64,000 nucleotides of DNA. It comes from Halanaeroarchaeum sulfurireducens. Its GTDB lineage: Archaea; Halobacteriota; Halobacteria; Halobacteriales; Halobacteriaceae. The notes below the pieces were generated by a model. The model ran no database searches. It was not told the DNA's origin and saw nothing but the letters and a program-made list of their open reading frames with translations. Made by a program: the position numbers and the translations under genes. Where the stretch lies: assembly GCF_001011115.1 (NCBI RefSeq), contig NZ_CP008874.1, positions 1,564,440 through 1,628,439 on the forward strand, given 5' to 3'. Position 1 is the stretch's first letter; each line of letters begins with the position of its first letter. Below are positions 23,126-32,362 of this stretch, in pieces.

Positions 23126-25951
23126 TCACCAGAAGGCCTTCGTACGAGCATATTCGCGCTCGCGCTCGAGGATGTCGCGGTAGAAGTCGTCCTCGTCCTC
23201 CCGGTGGCGATTGATGATCCGGGCGGCGTTCTGGGGGCCGACGCCCCGAGCGACGAGGGCGATGACGGCCTTCTTCCCGTGACTTTGGACGATGCTGGCG
23301 TTCTGGACCGCCCGCTCCGTGAGGTGTTCCTGTTCGTCGTCTTTCTCCGCTGCCCTGACCGCGGTGACGACCTCGTCGGCCCACGGGCTGAGCGCGGCAA
23401 TACGCGTCGACTCACACCGCGGACACTGCGGCTGATCGGGAACGCGTCGGACCTTGGTCTCCTGTTCCCAGTCCCGACAGTGGACACAGAAGAGCTTCAC
23501 GCGGTCCTCCTTGATGCGTTCGCGAACGGCGTTGACGACGCTCGCGTCGGCGTTCTCCGGGGTCAACAGCTCTTTTCCGCTGGAGCGGCCGGAGACGCCG
23601 AGGGGCGTGCGACCACCGTGGCGGACGACGTCGATCTCGCCGCGCTGTATGCGCTCGAGCACCTCGCTCGCGCGCTCGACGTCGAGGGTCTCGTGGAACA
23701 CCTCCCGGACCGCCTCGTCGTACATCGGGGTGTCTTCGAGGGCCGCCATGACCCGGTCGAGCGAGACGGCGTCACCACCGCGCCAGCGCTTGAGCGCGCC
23801 GAACTTGGCCGCGACCTGCGAGAGGGTGAACTTGAGCGTGTCCGAGCGCTTGAGGCTCAATTCGAGAAGGGGGCCGACGTGCTCCGGGTCGGTCGACTCC
23901 AGCACGTCGACGACGTCGGGCCCGCGAATCCCCTGGGGGACTTCGAGTTCGATGCGGTACGGGTCGACGTCGATGCCGACCGACGACCCCGTGCGTTGGC
24001 CGACGAGCGCGGCGAGCAATCGACCGAGCGTCTCGTTGGTCTTGTGGCCGAAACAGGCGTTGACGACGATGCTCCGGCCCTGTGATTCGATCACCACGTC
24101 CCCGTCGGTGGGCACCGGTGCATCGGCGTCGACGTGGCCCTCGAGCCGTTCGATGGCGGAGGCGACGGTGTCCTGGTCGGCCGGATAGCGCCCGGTGAAA
24201 TCCCGGCCGACCGCGGCGGCCGACGCGCCGGCTTCGATCTGTGGACCGGCAGTAGCTCTCATCCGTCCGACTTCCTGGGCGACCTCGAATGGGACCGGTA
24301 TCTCCTGGCCCACCCACGATGGCACCTCGCCCGAGGGGTCCTCGATCGGGGAGACTTCGACGCGCTCTTCGTCCTCGTCGATCTCGGCGATGCGCCACAT
24401 TTCTCCACGCTGGACGAACGTCGCTCCCGGTTCCGCGAAGTTGACCACGAATCGCTCGTCGAGGGTGCCGATCTGCTGGCCGCGTGCGATGTCGTAGACC
24501 TCGTAGGTCTCCTCGTCGGGAATCATCGAGAGGTTGGCGTAGTAGTACTGCCAGGTGCCACCGGATTTGGCGATGCGGTCCGCTTCCTCGTCGAGGTAGA
24601 CGATTCGGTTGCGGTTCACCTCCCGGAGGACCGCCTTGAACGTCTCCTCGTCGAGATCACGGAAGGGATGGGCCCGACGCACGATCTCGTAGGCACGCCT
24701 GGCCGAGAGCTCCCCCTCGTCCATGGCGAGTCCGACGATCTGATTGGCGACCACGTCGAGACTCCCGTGATGGATGTTCGCGTCCTCGACCTCGCCGGCG
24801 TAGGCCCGCCTCGCGATGGCAAGTGCCTCCATCGTGTCGTCCGGGTGACCGGTGACAATGGTCCCCTTCGAAACCTGGTCCTGGCGGTGGCCGGCGCGGC
24901 CGACCCGCTGGAGCAACCGGGCGACTTCGCGTGGACTTGCGTACTGGACGACGTGGTCGATACGGCCCACGTCGATTCCGAGTTCCATCGATGACGTACA
25001 GAGCAACGCGTCGAGTTCGCCGGCTTTGAACGCCGTTTCGACCTCGATACGGGCGGACTTCGAGAGCGAGCCGTGATGGACGCCGATGTTGGCACCGATC
25101 TCTTTGAACCGCGATCCCAGTGCCTCGGCCGTCTGTCGCGTGTTCACGAATATCAGCGTCGAGTCGTTGGCGTCGACGATATCCGTGATCGTCCGGACGT
25201 GACTGGCCATCGTCGGGGATGTCATGAGTTCCGAGGCGAGATCCTCGTCCTCGGAGCGAATTTCGGGGGACAGGACGCGAAAGTCGACCTGGCTGGTCAC
25301 GTCCACTTCGACGATGGCACAGCCACGGTCCCCTGTGAGGAACTTCCCGACCTCCTCGGGGTCCCCAACGGTCGCCGAGAGGCCCACACGCTGGAAGGAT
25401 CCCGCGACCTCCCGGAGCCGTTCTAAACCCACGGTGAGCTGTGCCCCCCGTTTCGCGGCCGCGAGCTCGTGGACCTCGTCCACGACGACGTGTTCGACGG
25501 ACTCCAGGCCCACCCTGAGTTTCGAGCCGGTGAGCATCGCCTGCAGCGTCTCGGGGGTCGTCACGAGCACGTCGGGTGGGTCCTCGGCCTGTTGCTGTCG
25601 CTGGTAATCCGTCGTGTCGCCGTGGCGCACGTCGACGTCGAGGTCCAGGGCGTCGGCCCACCAGTCGAGTCGCTCGCGCATGTCGCGGTTGAGCGCTCGC
25701 AGCGGCGTGACGTACAGGGCCCCGAACCCCTCGGGCTCGGCATCGACCAGCGCGTCGAAGATCGGCAACATCGCCGTCTCCGTTTTGCCGGTTCCCGTCG
25801 GAGCCACGACGAGCGCGTCGCGACCGTCGGCGATCGGCGGGATGGCCCGGCGCTGTGGCTCCGTGGGGTGGTCGAAGCCCCGCTCGGAGAGCGCGTCCCG
25901 GACGGACTGTCCGAGGGACGCGAACGCATCGGCTCCTTGCATCCCGCTCAT
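23126..25951 (-). CDS. Lhr-type DEAD/DEAH-box helicase
   Basis: A 941-residue superfamily 2 helicase. Walker A APTGTGKT is at residues 50-57, DEVH at 158-161, GLSATVGDPEE is motif III, and VGRAGHRQDQ is motif VI. After the two RecA domains comes a long winged-helix/Lhr core region. The C-terminal part has a four-Cys ribbon (CVHC and CPRC) followed by an HhH-like segment RGVGPQNAARII. By family, Lhr proteins are ATP-dependent 3'-5' helicases in DNA repair or recombination. ATG 25951 is chosen; GTG 25954 and ATG 25942 are alternatives. It follows the rpa1-rpap1-rpe genes by 63 bp, which supports a DNA-repair role. Confidence 0.9.
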   Translation of the reverse strand: MSGMQGADAFASLGQSVRDALSERGFDHPTEPQRRAIPPIADGRDALVVAPTGTGKTETAMLPIFDALVDAEPEGFGALYVTPLRALNRDMRERLDWWADALDLDVDVRHGDTTDYQRQQQAEDPPDVLVTTPETLQAMLTGSKLRVGLESVEHVVVDEVHELAAAKRGAQLTVGLERLREVAGSFQRVGLSATVGDPEEVGKFLTGDRGCAIVEVDVTSQVDFRVLSPEIRSEDEDLASELMTSPTMASHVRTITDIVDANDSTLIFVNTRQTAEALGSRFKEIGANIGVHHGSLSKSARIEVETAFKAGELDALLCTSSMELGIDVGRIDHVVQYASPREVARLLQRVGRAGHRQDQVSKGTIVTGHPDDTMEALAIARRAYAGEVEDANIHHGSLDVVANQIVGLAMDEGELSARRAYEIVRRAHPFRDLDEETFKAVLREVNRNRIVYLDEEADRIAKSGGTWQYYYANLSMIPDEETYEVYDIARGQQIGTLDERFVVNFAEPGATFVQRGEMWRIAEIDEDEERVEVSPIEDPSGEVPSWVGQEIPVPFEVAQEVGRMRATAGPQIEAGASAAAVGRDFTGRYPADQDTVASAIERLEGHVDADAPVPTDGDVVIESQGRSIVVNACFGHKTNETLGRLLAALVGQRTGSSVGIDVDPYRIELEVPQGIRGPDVVDVLESTDPEHVGPLLELSLKRSDTLKFTLSQVAAKFGALKRWRGGDAVSLDRVMAALEDTPMYDEAVREVFHETLDVERASEVLERIQRGEIDVVRHGGRTPLGVSGRSSGKELLTPENADASVVNAVRERIKEDRVKLFCVHCRDWEQETKVRRVPDQPQCPRCESTRIAALSPWADEVVTAVRAAEKDDEQEHLTERAVQNASIVQSHGKKAVIALVARGVGPQNAARIINRHREDEDDFYRDILEREREYARTKAFW

Positions 25952-26014
25952 CACCGCAATACTACCCGGGAGCCCGGGTTAAGCCCGTTGCTCCGTGCGG
26001 GGGGAGAACACGCC

Positions 26015-26761
26015 TCAGACGGCCCTGAACGGCCCGAGACGGGTTCCGTCGAGGAGGTAGGCGTCCGCGTCCGGGCACGCGTCCGGAAGAAACGGCGAGA
26101 GGAAGTCCTGCTCGTCGACGTTGACCCACGTCCCGCCCACGAGATCGTTGAACGCCGGGAAGACGACAAGATCGGCGTCAGCGACGGGTACGGTGTCGGT
26201 CCCCGCGTGGGTCTCGAAGGGGTCCGACGAGAGCGGTCCACGGAGCCAGACACGTTCGATGCGACTGCCCCCGACCTCGTCGGTCAGTCGAACGGTCGGG
26301 TGCTCGTGTCCCACCGCGAGAACGTCGGCGTCGAGGACCGCCTCGCTCGGCCACGAGTGACCGTGGACGAATCCGACGGATCCGAAGACGACACCGTCCC
26401 CGTCGGCGATGTCGAACTCGAGGACGTCGCCGAGGCGGCCGTCGTGGTTGCCGGGGACGAGCGTGACCGCGACGTCGTGGAGGTCGTGTTCCAGCTCGAG
26501 AAGTTCCTCGAGTTCCGCCCCGCTCGGCTCCCCGATGTGATTCCCCAGGTCCCCGAGGAAAAGCACGCGGTCCGCGCCGGTCCGGTCGATCAGCGAACGA
26601 ACGCGTGCCCGGCGGTCGGGCCCCCGGCTCTCGAGTTCGACGCCGTCGCGGCGAAGTTGCTCCTCGACGCCGGCGTGATAGTCGGCGATCACCAGCGCAG
26701 TCTCCGAGCCGAGGTCGGCAGTGGCCGCCGGAGCGTCGCGGACGGGCTCGACCAGTGCCAT
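26015..26761 (-). CDS. rpe: Metallophosphoesterase, RPA-operon type (Rpe)
   Basis: A 248-residue calcineurin-like phosphoesterase. The metal-ligand motifs are visible in order: VIADYHAG (normally DxH), FLGDLGNHIG (GDxxN), PGNHDG, FVHGHSWP and GHEHP. Known haloarchaeal rpa1 operons contain such an RPA-associated phosphoesterase, and the order here (rpa1, rpap1, rpe) matches the Haloferax volcanii layout as I recall it. Its ATG shares one base with the rpap1 stop (TGATG). A role in processing DNA ends or intermediates is an inference from context. Confidence 0.85.
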   Translation of the reverse strand: MALVEPVRDAPAATADLGSETALVIADYHAGVEEQLRRDGVELESRGPDRRARVRSLIDRTGADRVLFLGDLGNHIGEPSGAELEELLELEHDLHDVAVTLVPGNHDGRLGDVLEFDIADGDGVVFGSVGFVHGHSWPSEAVLDADVLAVGHEHPTVRLTDEVGGSRIERVWLRGPLSSDPFETHAGTDTVPVADADLVVFPAFNDLVGGTWVNVDEQDFLSPFLPDACPDADAYLLDGTRLGPFRAV

Positions 26762-28314
26762 CAGATCGGCGTGATCCGGTCTTCGGTCGGTTCGTAACAC
26801 CGCCCGCCCATCAGTGCGTCCTGGATGGCGTCTTCCACGTCCGCCGCCGGGACGTCGTACTCGTCGGCGACGGCCGTCACGAGTTCGTCCCGTGGTGCAC
26901 CGTCGCCATCGTCCAGTTCGCCCATCGTCTCGACGACGACGTCCTCGAGGTCCACGTCGGCGGCATCCGCCGATGTCTCCGTCGGCTCGGAATCCGATTC
27001 GGTCTCGGAGGGCGGTGACCCCTCCGCGTCGGTTGCCGCCTCCGGCTCGGGCGTGTCGGTGTCGATGTCCCCCTCGCCGGGGTCCTGAACCTCGTTGCCG
27101 GTCTCGAACCCGACGCCGAATTCGGATTCGACTTCCGCGCGTTCCTCCTCGGACATTTCGTACATCTCGTCGGGATCCACGGGGGTATCGGTGGGCTCAC
27201 CGGCGTCCTCGCCGGGGGCAACATCCGCAGGAGCCGACGAATCTGGCTCCCCGGCGTCGCGCTCCGTGTCGGGCCCGCTCCCGGTGGCCGCGTCACCAGA
27301 TGTCTCCGCGACATCGGTGTCGGGGACCGGTTCGGCGTCCGACCCATCTTCGGACGCTGCGTCCGTCGGTGTGGTTTCTGTCTCCGTCTCTGCGGTCCCA
27401 CTTTCCGCATCTACGGGGTCAGTCTCCTGCGAGGGTCCTGTCTCGGTCGCAGCCGCCTCCGTACTGGTTTCGCCCGGCTCCGTGCTCGTCTCGACCGACT
27501 CCGATGTGGCCGCTGCGGACCGCTCCGAGTCGTCGCCCGGCATCTCGTCGGCTGTGACGTCCGGTGACGCATCGGCGGTCGCGTCATCAGGCTCGGGCAG
27601 GGACGCGTCGAACTCGTAGTCGTGGTCGGCGTCGGCGTCCGGCGCGAGAGTCGGTGGCGTCACCTCCTCGAGTTCGTCCGCCACGACCCTGGCTGCATCG
27701 AGTGCGACGCGTCGGATCTCGGCGAGATACGCGGTGGTCGTCCCGTACTGTTCGATCGCCCTGGGGATGCCGGCGGCGAGTCCGGACCGGACACCGCGAC
27801 GGGAGAGCGCGTCGACGAGGGCGTCGCCCCGCTCCGCCAGCGCCAGCGCGCCCGCGAACGTCTCCACCCGGTCGAGGGTCTGTTCTGCGGTCTGGACGAC
27901 CCAGCGATCCCGCGTCTCGGCGGTGACAACGTTTGCACTCTCCGGTCGGATGGAGGTGTAGATCACCTCGGAGTCCTCCGGCTGGAAGGTCCGGGCTTTC
28001 CCCGTCACCGCGACGAATGCCGGTGGGTCTGCCCGCTCGAAGAACGACAGCGCCTCGGGCTGGTACTGGCCGGCGTAGACCACGAACGCGCCGGTCGGGT
28101 CCACGATCCGCGCCCGGAGCACCTCGTCGCTGACGCGTTCGACCTCAGTCAACACGCCCACGACGAACACCCGGTTGACGCGTGCGCCAGTCGGCGTGAC
28201 GACGTAGTTCGGGGCGCGCTCCTCGTCGCTCTCCGCGTAGGTGTACTCGGCGTCCGAGAACTCCGCCGCGAACAGGCGGTAGGCGACCTCGCGCTGGGGT
28301 GCTTCGGCGCTCAT
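26761..28314 (-). CDS. rpap1: RPA-associated protein Rpap1 with long acidic linker
   Basis: A 517-residue partner of replication protein A (COG3390-like). Residues about 1-220 hold the conserved OB-fold-containing domain (VFVVGVLTEVERV, AFVVYAGQYQPEAL). Residues about 230-450 are a low-complexity linker of Glu, Asp, Ser, Thr and Pro. The last 65 residues (VDLEDVVVETMGELDDGDGA to CYEPTEDRITPI) form a small winged-helix-like end. In Haloferax, RPAPs bind their cognate RPA and help ssDNA handling. The ATG overlaps the rpa1 stop by 4 nt. The linker is much more acidic and repetitive than other proteins nearby. Confidence 0.88.
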   Translation of the reverse strand: MSAEAPQREVAYRLFAAEFSDAEYTYAESDEERAPNYVVTPTGARVNRVFVVGVLTEVERVSDEVLRARIVDPTGAFVVYAGQYQPEALSFFERADPPAFVAVTGKARTFQPEDSEVIYTSIRPESANVVTAETRDRWVVQTAEQTLDRVETFAGALALAERGDALVDALSRRGVRSGLAAGIPRAIEQYGTTTAYLAEIRRVALDAARVVADELEEVTPPTLAPDADADHDYEFDASLPEPDDATADASPDVTADEMPGDDSERSAAATSESVETSTEPGETSTEAAATETGPSQETDPVDAESGTAETETETTPTDAASEDGSDAEPVPDTDVAETSGDAATGSGPDTERDAGEPDSSAPADVAPGEDAGEPTDTPVDPDEMYEMSEEERAEVESEFGVGFETGNEVQDPGEGDIDTDTPEPEAATDAEGSPPSETESDSEPTETSADAADVDLEDVVVETMGELDDGDGAPRDELVTAVADEYDVPAADVEDAIQDALMGGRCYEPTEDRITPI

Positions 28315-29579
28315 GCTTCGACCTCCGAGAGGAGGGTCCGTGCGCGACCGGCCGGGTCGTCGTCCGACCGGTCGAAATCAGTCGCCTCGAGGGTCGAGCC
28401 ATACTCGTCGACGCTCAAGTGTCCTCGCACCCGGTACTCGTGACCGACCAGGCGCTCAGCGATGGTGTCGGCCACGACCGACTGGTCCATCGCGTCCCGG
28501 GCCTGCTCGCGGGCGTCGTCGATGTCGCCGCCGTAGACGGCCTCGGTCAACTCGTCGTCGAGGACGACGGTAGCCGTCCCCGTCCCGTCGTCGAGAATGG
28601 CCTTCACGCGGAGGTCGTCTTCACCCTCCACGTCACCGTGCTGCCGGCACTGCCCCTTCTTCACGACGCGTCCGCACTCGGGGCACCGCTGGATGAGGCC
28701 CGAGCCGTCGCGAATCTCGATGACGTTCCCGGTGAGCGCCACGTCGTAGACGCCGCCTCGATCGACTGCCTCGCCGACCGACAGTTCGGTCGGACCGCCG
28801 GGCTCCACGGCCTCGTCGGTTGGTTCGACGGCACTGAACTCGGAGACGTTGACGGAGGGAACGCCACGAAACTCCCGCACGTAGACGTTCTCGAGACGGA
28901 GCGAGCGCTCCGCTGCTATCGCGTCGTGGGGGTCCCAGTCGGTAAAGGGAAGTCGCGCCGTCTCGTCGCCGAGCACCCCCGAGAGAATTTCCGTCTCGCC
29001 GTCGCGCCCGTCGATGGTTCGGGACTCGACGTCCAGGACCAGTACCTCGACGGTGCGACCGCGGTCGCCGGGTTCGAGGTCGGCGAGCGTGGCGTCGCCA
29101 CCCACCTCGTAGGGCACCGACTGCGCCTCGTCTGCGACGGTGACCGACGTGTGTTCGCCGACGTTCAATTCCGGCTGTCCCTCCCACTCCCGGACGGACG
29201 CGTTGGCGATAGTCACCGTCTCGCCGGGCTCGACGTCGAAATCCTCCCAGGCGGTGTAGGATATTCGGCCCGTCTCGTCGGCGACCGCGCCCTCACGGAT
29301 GACGTGGTCCTCGCCGCGGTACTGGATGCGACGTGTGCCGACGGTAAGCACGGTGACCGTTACCGTCGCGGAGCCGGTATTGGGGGTGATCTCCGCGACC
29401 GCCGTCGCGGATGGAGTGCCCCCGTCACCGCCCCCATCGCCGTACTTCCGTCGGAGGCTTTGCTTTGCCTCGTCCAGGGGGACGCTGTAGGCGAGCAGGT
29501 TCTCCAGGTCCGTTTTGACCTCCGTTTTGTCGACGCCGAGGTCGGAGGCGAGATCCTCGGCATGGGATTCGAGTTCCAT
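28311..29579 (-). CDS. rpa1: Replication protein A (ssDNA-binding), Rpa1 type
   Basis: A 422-residue single-stranded-DNA-binding protein. Three OB-fold segments can be placed at about residues 65-165, 170-270 and 280-400. The third contains a zinc finger, CPECGRVVKKGQCRQH (CxxC ... CxxH). Several OB folds plus a zinc finger, together with the neighbouring rpap1 and rpe, identify it as the Rpa1 rather than the Rpa3 type of haloarchaea. It coats ssDNA in replication, repair and recombination. It is the first gene of the leftward rpa1-rpap1-rpe-helicase block. Confidence 0.9.
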   Translation of the reverse strand: MELESHAEDLASDLGVDKTEVKTDLENLLAYSVPLDEAKQSLRRKYGDGGGDGGTPSATAVAEITPNTGSATVTVTVLTVGTRRIQYRGEDHVIREGAVADETGRISYTAWEDFDVEPGETVTIANASVREWEGQPELNVGEHTSVTVADEAQSVPYEVGGDATLADLEPGDRGRTVEVLVLDVESRTIDGRDGETEILSGVLGDETARLPFTDWDPHDAIAAERSLRLENVYVREFRGVPSVNVSEFSAVEPTDEAVEPGGPTELSVGEAVDRGGVYDVALTGNVIEIRDGSGLIQRCPECGRVVKKGQCRQHGDVEGEDDLRVKAILDDGTGTATVVLDDELTEAVYGGDIDDAREQARDAMDQSVVADTIAERLVGHEYRVRGHLSVDEYGSTLEATDFDRSDDDPAGRARTLLSEVEA

Positions 29580-29671
29580 TGACCCATCCTTCGGCCAGCG
29601 TCGGTAAAAGGGTCGTGGGCGCCCCGGGTCGCGGTCGAAACCCGTTTGGTCGCCCCTTTTGAAGGAGTGGT

Positions 29672-30352
29672 ATGCACGTCGTCGTCAACGCGGCGGAGAG
29701 CGTGGACGGAAAAATCGCCACGAGGGAACGCGAGCAACTGCGTATCAGCGGTCCCGAGGACTTCGCTCGCGTCGACAGGCTCCGCGCGTCGGTGGACGCC
29801 GTGATGGTGGGCGTCGAGACGGTCCGCTCCGACGACCCCTCGTTGACGCTCGACGACGAATCGCTCGTCGCCACGCGAACAGCCGACGGAAAATCCCCGC
29901 ACCCCGCACGCGTCGTTGCGGACTCTCGCGGCCGCACGCCGCCGGAAGCGAGAGTTCTGGACGACACGGCGGAGACGTACATCCTCACGAGCGAGGCGAC
30001 GACGGACGAGTATCGGCGCTCACTCGAGGAAGGGGATGCGACCCCGATCGTCGCGGGATCCGATCGGGTCGACCTCGGGGCCGCCTTCGAGGCCCTCGCG
30101 GCTCACGGCATCGAGTCGATCATGGTGGAGGGGGGCGGCGAACTCATCTTCTCGCTGTTCGCGGCGGACCTCGTGGACGAACTCCGGGTGTACGTCGGGT
30201 CGATGATTGTCGGCGGCCGCGGCGCTCCGACACTCGCCGATGGGGACGGATTCGTCGGGGCATTTCCGGACCTCAGCCTCGAATCGGTCGAACGACTCGA
30301 CGACGGGGTCCTCCTGGAATACGATGTAACCGACGCCGATCGTGGCGACTGA
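29672..30352 (+). CDS. arfC: 2,5-diamino-6-(ribosylamino)pyrimidinone 5'-phosphate reductase
   Basis: A 226-residue RibD_C/DHFR-like reductase acting early in archaeal riboflavin and F420 biosynthesis; it reduces the ribose of the pyrimidine intermediate with NADPH. Signatures are the opening VVNAAESVDGKIATRE, VDAVMVGVETVRSDDPSLT, and the C-terminal IMVEGGGELIFSLF. The length and lack of a deaminase domain fit the archaeal stand-alone type. It is divergent from rpa1 with about 90 bp between them. Confidence 0.92.
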   Translation: MHVVVNAAESVDGKIATREREQLRISGPEDFARVDRLRASVDAVMVGVETVRSDDPSLTLDDESLVATRTADGKSPHPARVVADSRGRTPPEARVLDDTAETYILTSEATTDEYRRSLEEGDATPIVAGSDRVDLGAAFEALAAHGIESIMVEGGGELIFSLFAADLVDELRVYVGSMIVGGRGAPTLADGDGFVGAFPDLSLESVERLDDGVLLEYDVTDADRGD

Positions 30353-30403
30353 GCTTGGGTCGGCTCCGTCGGCGGCGTCAGTGGGGTGGATCCGATGCCC
30401 TCG

Positions 30404-30691
30404 TCAGTGCGAGTGGCCCGTCATCTCGGCGTAGGTCGTGCCGAACCGATCCTCGAAAACGTCCATCGCCTCCGATTCGATGGCCTGTAGCTCCTCGTCA
30501 TCGGCGTTTTCCCCGTGATGGACGATCGCATGTGCGCGCTCCGCGAACGCCATCACGACCATGTCGGCGACGATCTCGGCGTCGGTCTCCTCGGGCGTCT
30601 CGCGAAAGAGATCGAGGAGGTCAGCCGGAAGTTCGAGTTCGTCGGTTTCGCCGTCGACGTCCAGTGATATCGTCTGTCGATCGAGTTCCAT
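30404..30691 (-). CDS. Uncharacterised haloarchaeal small acidic protein
   Basis: A 95-residue, strongly acidic, mostly helical protein (LPADLLDLFRETPEETDAEI; VVMAFAERAHAIVHHGENAD). It starts MELDRQTISLDVDGETDELE and ends with a His-containing tail, MTGHSH. I do not recognise a family with confidence. There is no membrane segment. It lies between arfC (convergent) and trxB (upstream on the same strand, ending 61 bp away), and could be read from the trxB transcript. Confidence 0.55.
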   Translation of the reverse strand: MELDRQTISLDVDGETDELELPADLLDLFRETPEETDAEIVADMVVMAFAERAHAIVHHGENADDEELQAIESEAMDVFEDRFGTTYAEMTGHSH

Positions 30692-30751
30692 GCGAAGGGG
30701 TACGGCCCACAGGATATGAATCCCGTGCTTGCGGCCAGGGCTTCGGTGGCC

Positions 30752-31810
30752 TCACCTCCCGTCGCTGTCTTCTTTCTCGAGCCATTCGTCGACGTCGAGT
30801 GCGGCCTGGCTCCCCATACCGGCGGCCGTAACCGCCTGCTGGTAGTGGAAATCCACCACGTCTCCGGCGCCAAAGATCCCCTCGACGTCAGTCCGTGTTC
30901 GACCGCCACCGCGGCCGCCTTCGGTCACGAGATACCCGTCCTCGTCGAGTTCGACGCCGGTGTTCTCGAGGAAGTCGGTGTTCGGAGTGTGGCCGATCGC
31001 CAGAAAGACGGCACCCACGTCCATGTCGAAGTGATCGACCTCCTCTGCCGTGGCGGGGTCGTCGAGTTTCTCGGTGGGATGGCCGTCGGGGTGGCTGACC
31101 AGACTCACGTGATCGACGCCCTCCTGTTGACTGCCGTGGATCTCCATCGCCTCGGTGTTCCTGAGAAGTTCGATGTCGCCGTCGTCGACCATCTCGTCGA
31201 CCCGGTCGATCCAGTAGTCCTCGGCCCGGAACTTCTCGCGCCGGTGGACGATGTACACCGTGTCCGCGAACTTCGTGAGAAACGCGGCCTCCTCCATGGC
31301 CGCGTCGCCACCACCGACGACGATCATGTCTTCGCCCTGGAAGAAGGCACCGTCGCAGGTGGCACACGTCGAGACGCCATAGCCCATCAATTCCCCTTCG
31401 CCGGGAATGCCGAGGGTCCGGGCGCTCGCGCCACTCGCGACGATGATCGCGTCTGCGGTGTAGACGTCACCGTTCGACAGCGTGATCTCGAACGGGCGGC
31501 TCTCGTCGTCGATGGCCTCGACGATACCGTGTTTCAATTCCGCCCCGAACTTCTGGGCCTGCTTTTTCATCCGGTTGATGAGTTCGGACCCGTTGATGCC
31601 GTCCGGAAACCCGGGGTAGTTGTCCACTTCGGTGGTCAGGGTAAGCTGCCCGCCCGGTTCGTCGCCCTCGAACAGGAGGGGATCGTTGTTCGAACGTCCG
31701 GCGTAGATGGCCGCCGAAAGGGCGGCGATGCCGGAGCCAGCGATGACCAGTCGTCGATGATCGACCCCACCGCCGTCGGTTGCCGTCGTCCGGGACTCTC
31801 TCGATTCCAT
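30752..31810 (-). CDS. trxB: Thioredoxin reductase-like flavoprotein
   Basis: A 352-residue FAD/NAD(P)H pyridine nucleotide-disulfide reductase. FAD is bound by VIAGSGIAALSAAIYAGRSN, and the redox-active cysteines are in CATCDGAFFQG. A second nucleotide loop is VVGGGDAAMEEA, and the C-terminal GIFGAGDVVD is the conserved FAD contact. It should reduce thioredoxin or a similar disulfide protein. The N-terminal extension MESRESRTTATDGGG is longer than in bacterial TrxB. The ATG at 31810 is used; in-frame codons upstream fall in the divergent promoter region. Confidence 0.92.
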   Translation of the reverse strand: MESRESRTTATDGGGVDHRRLVIAGSGIAALSAAIYAGRSNNDPLLFEGDEPGGQLTLTTEVDNYPGFPDGINGSELINRMKKQAQKFGAELKHGIVEAIDDESRPFEITLSNGDVYTADAIIVASGASARTLGIPGEGELMGYGVSTCATCDGAFFQGEDMIVVGGGDAAMEEAAFLTKFADTVYIVHRREKFRAEDYWIDRVDEMVDDGDIELLRNTEAMEIHGSQQEGVDHVSLVSHPDGHPTEKLDDPATAEEVDHFDMDVGAVFLAIGHTPNTDFLENTGVELDEDGYLVTEGGRGGGRTRTDVEGIFGAGDVVDFHYQQAVTAAGMGSQAALDVDEWLEKEDSDGR

Positions 31811-31919
31811 ATGGGGACAATTGCCGCGAGTGGGGTAATTAGCTTGTCCCCGAGGGCGACGTTGCCGCGTTCGCTCGCGGGCCGCAACCCTTAGGCGGGC
31901 TCCCGCGGTGGGTCCGGAC

Positions 31920-32204
31920 ATGGCCGCCGACCTCGACGAGAAGACCGAACGGTACGAGCGACTCCTCGCGGAAGCACTGTCGGAGGCCGAGCCGACACCG
32001 CCACCGCGGACGCCACTCGGCGAGTCCGCCGCCGAGTTCGAGGAAATGGCCCGGTCGTATCTGAAAGACGGCCGTCACTTCCGGGCTGACGGCGACCTCG
32101 TCAACGCACTCGCGGCGTTCTCGTACGGGCACGCGTGGCTGGACGCGGGGGCGCGCCTGGGACTCTTCTCCGTGCCGGTCGAGGGGGACCTCTTCACTGT
32201 ATGA
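31920..32204 (+). CDS. DUF357 family protein
   Basis: A 94-residue helical protein of the archaeal DUF357 group: MAADLDEKTERYERLLAEAL, then FEEMARSYLKDGRHFRADGD and AFSYGHAWLDAGARLGLF. It looks like a compact helical hairpin bundle. No catalytic motif is present and the function is unknown. The ATG at 31920 is chosen over a GTG four codons upstream. It is divergent from trxB. Confidence 0.8.
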   Translation: MAADLDEKTERYERLLAEALSEAEPTPPPRTPLGESAAEFEEMARSYLKDGRHFRADGDLVNALAAFSYGHAWLDAGARLGLFSVPVEGDLFTV

Positions 32205-32225
32205 CCATCCGTGCGTCGGTGTCGT

Positions 32226-32273
32226 CGTCGCCATCCCGTCCATCGGTTTCGACGTCGCCATCCCGTCCATCGG
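32226..32273. repeat. Tandem 21-bp repeat (period 27)
   Basis: The 21-bp word at 32226-32246 recurs exactly at 32253-32273. It lies in the 158-bp gap before the phosphoribosyltransferase gene and upstream of its likely promoter. Confidence 0.85.
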
Positions 32274-32362
32274 GGGACGGACTATCGGCCGATCGATACG
32301 GCATCCCGATACCGGCCTGGATTGGCACGGGGTTTGATATCATCCGGCGCGTAGTGTTACCT

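Noticed and set aside
32205-32362. Longer phosphoribosyltransferase starting upstream of 32363
   Set aside because: In-frame sequence upstream is made from the 27-bp tandem repeat and low-complexity Ser/Pro codons; family sequence starts at 32363.
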